DNA of 64,000 nt from G965222335 sp965222335 (GTDB taxonomy: Bacteria > Pseudomonadota > Gammaproteobacteria > Pseudomonadales > Halieaceae): positions 3,472,001-3,536,000 of the forward strand of contig OZ244944.1 in assembly GCA_965222335.1 (NCBI GenBank), written 5' to 3'. How positions within the stretch are numbered: the first letter of the stretch is position 1; every line of letters begins with the position of its first letter. The position numbers were made by a program, and so were the translations under genes. Below are positions 1-7,525 of this stretch, one piece after another. A model generated the notes under the pieces. That model made no database searches and was not told the DNA's origin. It saw nothing but the letters and a program-made list of their open reading frames with translations.

Positions 1-1
1 G

Positions 2-1024
2 TGGGAGTCCTGGTGGGTGCGGGGCCTGGATTTTCCCCGCCTGCAGCTGTCGTTCGTGGCTATTTTACTGTGCCTGGTGAGCCTGATCGGCATCTATCGC
101 GGGTGGCCCCTGGCGGTTCCCGGCTTGCTGCTCTGTCTGGCCTGCCTGGCCTACCAGCTGAAATGGATTCTGCCCTACCTGCCGTTGTGGCCGAAAGAGG
201 TTGCAGCGGCTCGTGTGGTGGAGCCGGGGCGGCATATCGCAATCCTTACCAGCAATGTGCTGACACCGAATCGCAACGGTGCTGGCCTGCTGGCGCTGGT
301 ACGCGAGCACCAGCCTGACCTGCTGGTCACCCTGGAGTCTGACGGCTGGTGGGAAGAGCAGCTCGATCAGTTACTCGATGACTATCCGCATACCATCAAG
401 TGCCCGCTGGACAACCTGTACGGCATGCACGTGTATTCACGCCTGCCGTTGGCGGAGTCCACCATCGAATTTTTGGTCGAGGACGACGTGCCTTCCATGC
501 ATACCCTGGTCCACCTGCCCGCTGGGGACAGCGTACGCATGCACTTCCTGCACCCCGCGCCGCCGAGCCCCACGGAAAATGCGGCGTCTTCCGAGCGCGA
601 TGCGGAGCTGGTCATGGTGGCGCGCAGCGTGGCCAACAACCCCGGGCCGGTGATTGTCACCGGGGACCTGAATGACGTGGCCTGGTCAGAGACCACACGC
701 TTGTTCCAGCGGATCAGCGGCTTGCTGGACCCACGCATTGGGCGCGGGATGTTCAATACTTTTCACGCGAAGTACCCCTGGCTGCGCTGGCCCCTTGACC
801 ATGTTTTCCACAGCACCCATTTCAAACTGGTCAAGCTGCAACGGCTGAGAGGCTACGGTTCTGACCACTTTCCGCTGCTGGCCACGCTGGCGCTGCAGCC
901 GGTTCGCGCTCCCCGGGAGCAGGAAGCCCCCGACCCAGACAGCGACGATCGTGCCCTGGCCAGGGACAAGCTGGCGCAGATGGGCGTCAGTGCCGGTGAA
1001 GTGCCGGTGCCGGGGCGCCACTAG
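2..1024 (+). CDS. Endonuclease/exonuclease/phosphatase family protein, 5' truncated
   Basis: Hydrolase of the EEP fold, predicted to cleave phosphodiester or phosphate-ester bonds; the substrate cannot be read from sequence. The frame is open from base 2 and the residues before the first start codon at 17 (WESWWVRG) look coding, so the true start lies upstream of the window. Two hydrophobic segments (about residues 10-50 of the visible part) would anchor it in the inner membrane with the catalytic domain behind. EEP signatures include GDLND near residue 215 and the C-terminal SDHFPL, where the catalytic His sits. The acidic tail after about residue 300 is low complexity. It is followed by the convergent deaD gene 45 bp downstream. 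Family assignment is firm; the biological role is unknown. Confidence 0.85.
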   Translation, partial: WESWWVRGLDFPRLQLSFVAILLCLVSLIGIYRGWPLAVPGLLLCLACLAYQLKWILPYLPLWPKEVAAARVVEPGRHIAILTSNVLTPNRNGAGLLALVREHQPDLLVTLESDGWWEEQLDQLLDDYPHTIKCPLDNLYGMHVYSRLPLAESTIEFLVEDDVPSMHTLVHLPAGDSVRMHFLHPAPPSPTENAASSERDAELVMVARSVANNPGPVIVTGDLNDVAWSETTRLFQRISGLLDPRIGRGMFNTFHAKYPWLRWPLDHVFHSTHFKLVKLQRLRGYGSDHFPLLATLALQPVRAPREQEAPDPDSDDRALARDKLAQMGVSAGEVPVPGRH

Positions 1025-1069
1025 CGGCCTGCCGGGCCTGCTTTAAGCATCCGCGCTCGACAGGGACCT

Positions 1070-2965
1070 TCAGGACTTGTGTGATTTTGGCGAAGGCTTG
1101 CCGGCGCCCTTGGTCTTACCCTTGCCCATGGCGTTGGACTTGGACTTGGACTTGGACTTGCGGGCAGTGGGGCGGCCTTCCGTGGGGCGGCCTTCCGTGG
1201 GGCGGCCTTCCGCGGGGCGGGCTTCCGTGGGGCGGGCTTCCGTGGGGCGGCCTTCCGTGGGGCGTTTTTTTGCCGGGCGCTGTTTTTTCGCGCCGTCCCC
1301 GCCGGTGCGACTGAGCTGCAGGCGCTGGCCACAGACCCAGACGGACTGCAGGTGCTGGAACAGGTCCGCGGGCATCCCCTCCGGCATGTCCACGGTGCTG
1401 TGGTCCTCGAACAGGGCGATATGGCCGATGTATTCACTGTCGATATCGGCCTCGTTGGCGATTGCGCCGACGATATTCCCTGGCTTGACCCCATGCTGCA
1501 GGCCCACCTCGATGCGGTAGCGCTCCATACCCTTGCCCGGCCCGGCGGGGGCCTCGCGCTTGTTGCGTGCGGACCCGGGTTTAGACGCACGCTCGCTGCG
1601 CGCCGGCGCGTCCCGGGGCGCCTTGGTTGGCGCTTCAGGGCGTGACTGAACGCTGCCGGGCTTGCCCTTGGGCAGGGCCAGCAGCGCCAGGGCGGCGGCA
1701 ATATCTGCCACCGGTACGCCGTGTTCCCGCTGGTAAGCCAGCACCATCTCGCGCAGGCCGTCCAGATCCTGGGTCGCCAGGGTTTCCGTTATCTGCTTCT
1801 GCAGGCGCGCGGCGCGCTTGTCCGCCACGTCCTCCGCGGTGGGCAGCTCCATGGTCTCGATCCGCCGCCCCGTGGCGCGCTCGATCGCGCGCAGCAGCCG
1901 CCGCTCGCGGTTGGCGGCGAACAGGATAGCCTCGCCGCTGCGGCCTGCGCGGCCGGTGCGCCCGATCCGGTGGACATAGGCCTCGGCATCGTAGGGAATG
2001 TCGTAGTTGATCACGTGGCTGATACGCTCGACGTCCAGGCCGCGCGCGGCGACGTCGGTGGCGACCAGAAAATCGAGCTGTCCGTTCTTCAGCTGCTCCA
2101 CGGTTTTTTCCCGCTGCTGTTGCGCGATATCCCCATTGAGGGCAGATACCCGATGCCCGCGGGCCGCGAGCTTGTCGGCGAGGTCGGTGGTCGCCAGCCG
2201 GGTGCGCACGAAGATAATCGCGGCGTCCACATCCTCGACCTCCAGAATCCGGGTGAGGGCATCCAGCTTGTGCACGCCCGCCATCATCCAGACGCGCTGG
2301 CGGATGGAGTCGTTGGTCACCGACTGGCTCTGGATCGTGACCTCTTGCGGTGAGTTCAGGTGCTGGCGCGCAATCCGCCGGATCGCATCCGGCATCGTCG
2401 CGGAGAACAGGGCGATCTGGCGGGTCGGCGGAGTCTGGGTCAGGACCCATTCCACGTCGTCGATAAAGCCCATGCGCAGCATTTCGTCGGCCTCATCCAG
2501 GACCAGCGTCTGCAGGCTGTCCAGGGGCAGGGAGCCGCGGCGCATGTGGTCCATCACCCGTCCCGGGGTACCCACCACCACGTGCACGCCGCGCTGCAAC
2601 TGGCGCAGCTGGCCGCGCATATCGGCGCCTCCATAGACCGGCAGGATGCGGAAGCCGGGCAAGTGCTGCGCGTATTGCTGGAATGCCTCGGCAACCTGGA
2701 TTGCCAGTTCACGGGTAGGGGTGAGCACCAGAACCTGCACGGAGTTGTCCTGCAGGTTAAGGCGCGCCAGGGCGGGCAGGGCGAAAGCCGCAGTTTTGCC
2801 GGTACCGGTCTGGGCCTGACCCACCAGGTCGTGCCCTGCGAGCAGCGGGGGTATGGTCTGGGCCTGGATTGCCGAGGGAGATTCATAGCCCACGTCCCGC
2901 AGGGCGCGCTGCAGCGGTTCCGGCAGGTTGAGGTCAGCGAAGAGGGTGCTGTCGGGGGTGGGCAT
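1070..2965 (-). CDS. deaD: DEAD-box ATP-dependent RNA helicase DeaD/CsdA
   Basis: Cold-shock RNA helicase acting in ribosome assembly and mRNA decay. At 631 aa from the ATG at 2965 it matches the E. coli DeaD length (about 629). A longer open frame reaches 3280 but its extra 105 residues look non-coding and cross an inverted repeat, so 2965 is chosen. Visible in order: Q motif, Walker A AQTGTGKT, VLDEADE, SAT, the helicase C domain ending HRIGRTGRAGR, then the DbpA-type RNA-binding domain (RYRIEVGLQHGVKPGN onward). The basic tail contains six RPTEG/RPTEA-type pentapeptides encoded by 15-bp tandem repeats (1169-1258), followed by an SK repeat. It is monocistronic, convergent with the gene to its left, with a long upstream region that could support post-transcriptional control. 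Confidence 0.95.
   Translation of the reverse strand: MPTPDSTLFADLNLPEPLQRALRDVGYESPSAIQAQTIPPLLAGHDLVGQAQTGTGKTAAFALPALARLNLQDNSVQVLVLTPTRELAIQVAEAFQQYAQHLPGFRILPVYGGADMRGQLRQLQRGVHVVVGTPGRVMDHMRRGSLPLDSLQTLVLDEADEMLRMGFIDDVEWVLTQTPPTRQIALFSATMPDAIRRIARQHLNSPQEVTIQSQSVTNDSIRQRVWMMAGVHKLDALTRILEVEDVDAAIIFVRTRLATTDLADKLAARGHRVSALNGDIAQQQREKTVEQLKNGQLDFLVATDVAARGLDVERISHVINYDIPYDAEAYVHRIGRTGRAGRSGEAILFAANRERRLLRAIERATGRRIETMELPTAEDVADKRAARLQKQITETLATQDLDGLREMVLAYQREHGVPVADIAAALALLALPKGKPGSVQSRPEAPTKAPRDAPARSERASKPGSARNKREAPAGPGKGMERYRIEVGLQHGVKPGNIVGAIANEADIDSEYIGHIALFEDHSTVDMPEGMPADLFQHLQSVWVCGQRLQLSRTGGDGAKKQRPAKKRPTEGRPTEARPTEARPAEGRPTEGRPTEGRPTARKSKSKSKSNAMGKGKTKGAGKPSPKSHKS
1169..1258. repeat. 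15-bp in-frame tandem repeat within deaD (6 units)
   Basis: Six consecutive 15-bp units of the form GGGGCGGCCTTCCGT start at 1169, 1184, 1199, 1214, 1229 and 1244, with a partial seventh. Because 15 is a multiple of three, each unit encodes one RPTEG/RPTEA/RPAEG pentapeptide in the basic tail of the helicase. A neighbouring 6-bp TTGGAC repeat (about 1137-1160) encodes the SKSKSK stretch. Such arrays can change unit number by slippage without breaking the frame. Confidence 0.9.
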
Positions 2966-3030
2966 AAGGGTGGGCCTGAGTGGGATTGGATGGCGCAGAA
3001 CGGTGCGCAAGTATACCGGGCGCTTCACAT

Positions 3031-3296
3031 AGGGCAGCTCTGAATAATGGTAATAGTGCTCAGCGGAGCCCTGAAGCGGCCAGAGCAAGGCGCGGTCCGC
3101 CGGCAATGGCCGTAGCCCTTGCCAAGGATCGCAACGAAGCGCTGGCCGCTTCAGGGCCCGCCCTGCGGGGCCTTCAGGCAATCCCGCACTCCGCGTTGCC
3201 ACTTTTCGACAGGCAACCAGCCTGCCTTCAAAGCGGCGCCTTGATTGCGGCATTGCCTGAAAGCCTGAGTACATTACCATTGTTCAGAGGTGCCCT
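3031..3296. repeat. Large imperfect inverted-repeat element between deaD and sodB
   Basis: The left arm 3031-3064 (AGGGCAGCTCTGAATAATGG...) and right arm 3264-3296 are imperfect reverse complements; the right arm read backwards gives AGGGCACCTCTGAACAATGG. Nested inside is a perfect 16-bp inverted repeat, GCCCTGAAGCGGCCAG at 3068-3083 with its complement at 3142-3157. The whole 266-bp block has no credible ORF and no obvious target-site duplication. It may be a MITE-like insertion or, since it lies 66 bp upstream of deaD, a structured leader. The rest of the deaD-sodB gap (3297-3603) shows nothing clear apart from the sodB ribosome binding site. Confidence 0.7.
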
Positions 3297-3603
3297 CGGG
3301 CAATGCGGGACTGTGGTAATACTGCCGTGGTAGCTGTCCGGCCTGCGCGGCCCGACCTACGCGGCCCGACTTGTCAGTGGCGCTCTGTCTTGGCATCCTA
3401 GTGGATTGTAGCTGCGCGGGCAGGACAGCGCTCGCAGCCAGCAGCAATCCCGATTCGTCACGGCCGCGTATCTACCAGTATTCGACGCGGCCACGGGCCA
3501 CGCGCCGCCAAATCGGCATGGTCACCAATCGGTCGCCCGGCGCCTGTGGCGGCCGGGCATATCCAGTACATCTTTTTCGCCATCGACTACAGGAGATACA
3601 CAC

Positions 3604-4185
3604 ATGGCTATCAGTCTTCCCGAGCTTCCCTACAGCATGGATGCCCTCGCGCCCCATATTTCCCAGGAGACCCTCGAGTACCACTACGGCAAGCACCACG
3701 CCACCTATGTCGACAAGCTGGGCCCCCTGATCGAGGGCACCGACCTTCAGGACGCTGACCTCGAAACCATCGTCAAGAAGTCTTCCGGCGGTACTTTTAA
3801 CAACGCCGCCCAGGTCTGGAACCACACCTTCTACTGGAACTGCATGAGCCCCAACGGCGGCGGTGCCCCCGGCGGTGCAGTCGCGGAAAAAATCGATGCG
3901 GCCTTCGGTTCCTTCGAAAAGTTCAAGGAAGAGTTCACCGCCAGTGCAGTGGGCAATTTCGGCTCCGGCTGGACCTGGCTGGTACAAAACACCGACGGTT
4001 CCGTGGCGATCGTCAACACCAGCAACGCGGAAACCCCGCTCACCACCGACGCCAAGCCGCTGCTCACGGTCGATGTCTGGGAACACGCCTACTACATTGA
4101 CTACCGCAACGCCCGTCCCAAGTACATGGAAGCCTTCTGGGCCCTGGTGAACTGGGATTTCGTCAACGAGAACCTCGCTGCCTGA
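3604..4185 (+). CDS. sodB: Iron superoxide dismutase
   Basis: Dismutates superoxide to oxygen and peroxide in the cytoplasm. At 193 aa it is exactly the length of E. coli SodB. Metal ligands are visible at H27, H74, D157 and H161 (DVWEHAYYIDY motif). The start ATG follows AGGAGATACACAC, a good ribosome binding site. The gene is monocistronic and closes with a strong terminator. The nearby KatG (28.7 kb) would remove the peroxide product, although that KatG looks exported. Iron rather than manganese specificity is inferred from overall similarity and length. Confidence 0.97.
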   Translation: MAISLPELPYSMDALAPHISQETLEYHYGKHHATYVDKLGPLIEGTDLQDADLETIVKKSSGGTFNNAAQVWNHTFYWNCMSPNGGGAPGGAVAEKIDAAFGSFEKFKEEFTASAVGNFGSGWTWLVQNTDGSVAIVNTSNAETPLTTDAKPLLTVDVWEHAYYIDYRNARPKYMEAFWALVNWDFVNENLAA

Positions 4186-4205
4186 TCCAGGGCGGCTCCA
4201 CTACC

Positions 4206-4239
4206 AAAACCCGGGCCTCCACGAGGCCCGGGTTTTTTT
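4206..4239 (+). terminator. Rho-independent terminator of sodB
   Basis: Perfect 9-bp GC-rich stem CCCGGGCCT / AGGCCCGGG with a 5-nt loop, followed by a run of seven T, starting about 20 bp after the sodB stop codon. Confidence 0.93.
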
Positions 4240-4703
4240 ATGTCCATGGGTGGACGGTAAAGAAATGGGGACGGATACCAATTCTTAGACTCAAGATAGG
4301 TATCCGTCCCTAATTAAAGTTTATCGGTGCACGAAAGACGCGCGCACGGCACCCGGAGCCCTCCCGGGACACGCCGTTAATACGTCCATGTAGTCTCGAC
4401 AGCGGCATCCATGCCGCTGACGGTCCCGGGACGGCCCCGGGCACCCCACGCGCTCTGCCTGTGGCCACTCCAACCTTGCCACCTTGCATTTGGCGCATTC
4501 GAATCTTGCGATGACGCAGGGTGCGGGCTGGGGATGCGCTTCACCGGACCGTCACCGGCCATGGACGGCCGGTGCCGAGCGCGACAGGGATGTCACGCTT
4601 TCAGCGTGTCCGGGGAGGTGTATCCTCAGTTCGCGCCCGACGCTACGGAGTGCTCTCGATCACCTCCTTACGAGAGGCGACAATTAGGTATCCGTCCCCA
4701 TTT
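4240..4703. repeat. REP-like/MITE-like element bounded by GGGGACGGATACC inverted repeats
   Basis: The sodB-ybhB gap (4186-4778) holds no credible gene. After the terminator comes the palindrome GTCCATGGGTGGAC (4242-4255), then GGGGACGGATACC at 4267-4279, the inverse at 4298-4310, and at the far side GGTATCCGTCCCC at 4687-4699. Outer arms 4263-4283 and 4682-4703 are near-perfect inverted repeats defining a 441-bp unit. Inside is the palindrome AGCGGCATCCATGCCGCT (4401-4418). The same motifs recur after rplS at 62.9-63.35 kb, showing a dispersed family. GGGACGGATACC-type palindromes are commonly found near REP-associated tyrosine (Y1) transposases; none is present here. Confidence 0.75.
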
Positions 4704-4778
4704 GTTGGGTGCGGTTTCAAGGTCGGCATTGGGTTTGCTAGTCTGTGGGTAACATCCAGCGAACGAATGGGAGAAACC

Positions 4779-5261
4779 ATGGGTTTTGCACTGTCTGATA
4801 TGCAATTGACCAGCGCCGCGTTTGAAGCGGGTGGCGCGATACCGAGCAAGCACACCGGTGAAGGCGAGGATGTGTCGCCGGCTCTCTTCTGGGAGGGCGA
4901 ACCGGCGGGAACGCGCTCATTCGCGGTTTTCTGCCACGACCCTGATGCGCCGCTGGTGTCTGATCGCGGCACCTACGGCTTTGTGCACTGGGTGATGTAC
5001 AACCTGCCCGCCGACGTCCACAAGCTCAAGGAGGGTGAGGCCGGTTTCGCCCTGGGCAGGAATGACTTTGGCAATCCAGGCTACGGCGGGCCCATGCCGC
5101 CCGCGGGGCACGGCAGGCACCATTACTACTTCTGGGTGCTGGCCCTGGACCTGGAACCGGACCTCCCCGACGGCCTCGACCTGTACGAGATGCTGGAGAA
5201 GGTCGAGCCGCATATCCTGGGGATGAACCGCTTACTCGGGACCTACCAGATCGACGCCTGA
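4779..5261 (+). CDS. YbhB/YbcL family Raf kinase inhibitor-like (PEBP fold) protein
   Basis: A 160-aa protein of the bacterial phosphatidylethanolamine-binding-protein family; molecular function in bacteria is unsettled. Family hallmarks are visible: SPALFW, the ligand-pocket segment CHDPDAP, FVHWVMYNLP and GRHHYYFWVLALD. The ATG at 4779 follows GGGAGA with good spacing; the upstream in-frame ATG at 4767 has a poorer site, and the frame extending to 4521 is discarded because it crosses the repeat element. There is no signal peptide, so it is cytoplasmic. The stop codon lies inside the first unit of a 23-bp tandem repeat. Confidence 0.92.
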   Translation: MGFALSDMQLTSAAFEAGGAIPSKHTGEGEDVSPALFWEGEPAGTRSFAVFCHDPDAPLVSDRGTYGFVHWVMYNLPADVHKLKEGEAGFALGRNDFGNPGYGGPMPPAGHGRHHYYFWVLALDLEPDLPDGLDLYEMLEKVEPHILGMNRLLGTYQIDA

Positions 5262-5429
5262 GGGCCTTCCACAACAAAACGCTGAGGGCTCTTTAAAGAA
5301 AACGCTGAGGGCTTTCTACACAAAACGCTGAGGGCTCTCTACACGAAACGCTGAGGGCTCTCTACACAAAACGCTGAGGGCTCTCCACAAGTGACGCTGA
5401 GGGCTCTCCACAAGTGACGCTGAGGGCTC
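5257..5429. repeat. 23-bp tandem repeat (minisatellite), 7.5 units
   Basis: Core CGCTGAGGGCTCTCCACAA recurs with an exact 23-bp period starting at 5280, 5303, 5326, 5349, 5372, 5395 and 5418, plus a degenerate first unit at 5257. The array fills the whole gap between two convergent genes and supplies both stop codons: the TGA of the ybhB-like gene is in the first unit and the TGA of the SDR gene lies in the last partial unit. The two rightmost full units are identical; those to the left diverge in their last 10 bp. Confidence 0.95.
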
Positions 5430-6201
5430 ATACCAGGCGCGCGGAGTGGGCGCCGTCGACTGTGAGCACGCTGCCGTTGACGAAGGAACCGGCGTCGCTC
5501 GCCAGCAGCAGCACGGGGCCCACCAGTTCCTCCAGCTTGCCCAGCCGGCGTGCCGGCATCTGCTCGATATAGGCCTGGCCCGCCGGCGAGGCAAAGAAGT
5601 CCTCGTTGATCTCGGTCCTGAACCAGCCCGGCGCGATCGCGTTGACGCGGATGCCGTGCCGTATCAGGTCCAGGGACATCGCCCGGGTCAGGTTGATCAC
5701 CGCGCCCTTGGAGGCGCAGTAGCTCGTTTGCCCCGGCTGTGCACCCAGGCCGAGGACCGAGGCGATATTGATAATACTGCCTCCGACCCCGGCCGAGACC
5801 ATGCGCGCGGCACCTTCCTGGGCTACGTGCCAGACACCGCGAAAGTTGGTGTTCATCACGAAATCCAGCGACGCATCATCGGTTTTCAGGAAGTGTGTCG
5901 GGTCGGCGACGCCGGCATTGTTCACCACAACGGTAACGGCTCCCCACTGTGCCTGGATCTCGTCGAATGCGCTGGTCACGCTGCCCCGGTCGGTGACGTC
6001 CATGGCCACTGCCAGCGCCTGCTGGCCGCTGGCGCCGATCTCCTCGACCAGGGTTTGCAGCTTGTCGCGGCGGCGTGCCGCGACCGCGACTTTTGCCCCG
6101 GCCTGTGCCAGACCCCGGGCGACCTCCCTGCCGATACCGCTGGAGGCGCCGGTGACCAGGGCAACCCTGCCGGGAAGTGAAAACTGGGTATTGTCCGTCA
6201 T
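5428..6201 (-). CDS. Short-chain dehydrogenase/reductase (SDR)
   Basis: NAD(P)-dependent oxidoreductase of the classical SDR type, 257 aa from the ATG at 6201. Visible: TGASSGIG cofactor motif (17-24), NNAG (about 94-97), catalytic S148, Y161 and K165 (YCASK), and the PGWFRTE segment after the active site. The upstream open frame to 6354 runs into the neighbouring gene and is not used. The gene starts only 16 bp after the stop of the acyl-CoA dehydrogenase, so the two are probably co-transcribed and act on the same acyl or hydroxyacyl chain. The exact substrate is not predictable. Confidence 0.92.
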   Translation of the reverse strand: MTDNTQFSLPGRVALVTGASSGIGREVARGLAQAGAKVAVAARRRDKLQTLVEEIGASGQQALAVAMDVTDRGSVTSAFDEIQAQWGAVTVVVNNAGVADPTHFLKTDDASLDFVMNTNFRGVWHVAQEGAARMVSAGVGGSIINIASVLGLGAQPGQTSYCASKGAVINLTRAMSLDLIRHGIRVNAIAPGWFRTEINEDFFASPAGQAYIEQMPARRLGKLEELVGPVLLLASDAGSFVNGSVLTVDGAHSARLV

Positions 6202-6217
6202 GGCTTGTCTCCGCGAA

Positions 6218-7444
6218 TCAGTCGGCGTGGCCGTAGCGCTTGATAATCTGCTTGCCCAGGGCCATCTGGTGGACCTGGTCGGGGCCATCGGCCTGGCGGC
6301 ACCAGCGTGCGTAGTTGAAGGCCTCGGCCATGCAGTAGTCCTCCGTGAGGCCACCGGCGCCGTGCATCTGCATACAGCGGTCGATAATTTGCTGCACCAT
6401 GCGCGGCACGGATATCTTGCTCGCCGCGATCAGGTCCATGGCCCCCTTGGCGCCCACTTCGTCCATCCGCGCACAGGTCTTGAGGACCAGCAGCCGTGCC
6501 ATTTCCAGTTCGGCGAAGCTGTTTGCGATATCTTCTCGCACTGACTGGTTCTGGCTGAGCTCGTGGCCGAAGGTGCTGCGCTGGGTCACGCGCGCGCAGG
6601 CGAGTTCCAGGGCGCGCTGGGCCGAACCGATCAGGCGCATGCAGTGGTGCAGGCGCCCGGGGCCGAGCCTTCCCTGGGCGATTTCGAAGCCGCGGCCCTC
6701 TCCCAGCAGCATCGCGTCCAGGGGCACGCGGACATCGTTGAACTCGAGCTCGGCGTGGCCAATGGGCGCGTCGTCGTAGCCCAGGGTGGTGAGTGGCCGC
6801 GTGATCGTCAGCCCCGGCGTCCCCTTGGGCACCAGCACCTGGGACTGTTGCTGGTGGCGATTGGGGTTATCGGGATCGGATTTGCCCATCACGATAAATA
6901 TCTGGCAGCGTTCGTACATGGCGCCGGTGATAAACCACTTGCGGCCATTCAGCACCCACTCGTCGCCCTCTCTCTGGATACGCAGCTCGATATTGGTGGC
7001 GTCCGAGGAGGCGACCTGGGGCTCGGTCATCGCAAATGCAGAGCGGATGTCACCCGCCAGCAGGGGCGTCAGCCAGCGCGCCTGCTGCGCCGGGCTGCCA
7101 AATTTCATCAGCACTTCCATGTTGCCGGTATCCGGCGCGTTACAGTTGAATACCTCGGGGCTCCACAGCACACGGCCCATTATTTCCGCCAGGGGGGCGT
7201 ATTCCAGGTGGCTGAGACCCTCGTGATCGCAGAAATCGGCCAGGGCAGGCGGGACAAACAGGTTCCACAGCCCCACGTCCCGGGCCCGGGCCTTGAGTTC
7301 GTCCATCAGCGGAAGGGCGGCAAAGCGGGAGGGGGAGTTGGCCAGTTGCTCGGCGTATGCGGTCTCGTTCGGGTAGATATGCTCCGCCATAAACTGCGCC
7401 AGCGCAGCCTGGTAATGTTGGGAGCGTTCAGTGAATTCGAACAT
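6218..7444 (-). CDS. Acyl-CoA dehydrogenase, ACAD10/11 type
   Basis: FAD-dependent alpha,beta-dehydrogenation of an acyl-CoA. It has 408 aa from the ATG at 7444; the frame upstream of that adds 20 implausible residues. The segments NAPDTGNMEVL, SAFAMTEPQVASSDATN, GRKWFITGA and GRGFEIAQGRLGPGRLHHCM closely follow the ACAD domain of the ACAD10/ACAD11 family rather than medium-chain dehydrogenases. In that family the dehydrogenase often works with a phosphotransferase on 4-hydroxyacyl-CoAs; no kinase domain or neighbour is seen here. It sits between a symporter upstream and an SDR downstream on the same strand, which suggests an uptake-plus-oxidation module. Confidence 0.92.
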   Translation of the reverse strand: MFEFTERSQHYQAALAQFMAEHIYPNETAYAEQLANSPSRFAALPLMDELKARARDVGLWNLFVPPALADFCDHEGLSHLEYAPLAEIMGRVLWSPEVFNCNAPDTGNMEVLMKFGSPAQQARWLTPLLAGDIRSAFAMTEPQVASSDATNIELRIQREGDEWVLNGRKWFITGAMYERCQIFIVMGKSDPDNPNRHQQQSQVLVPKGTPGLTITRPLTTLGYDDAPIGHAELEFNDVRVPLDAMLLGEGRGFEIAQGRLGPGRLHHCMRLIGSAQRALELACARVTQRSTFGHELSQNQSVREDIANSFAELEMARLLVLKTCARMDEVGAKGAMDLIAASKISVPRMVQQIIDRCMQMHGAGGLTEDYCMAEAFNYARWCRQADGPDQVHQMALGKQIIKRYGHAD

Positions 7445-7525
7445 GCGGCGGTCTCTCGGTTGATGCGGGCTCGCTAGCGTAATCCCTGGCGGCCCGCGAT
7501 CCAAGCCCTCGCCCGCGGCATTGGC

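Noticed and set aside
2966..3280. N-terminal extension of DeaD to 736 aa
   Set aside because: The extra residues are encoded by the inverted-repeat block and do not resemble helicase N-termini; the 631-aa form has the expected length.
5257..5429. CRISPR array
   Set aside because: Units are head-to-tail with a 23-bp period and no unique spacers; no cas genes are in the window.
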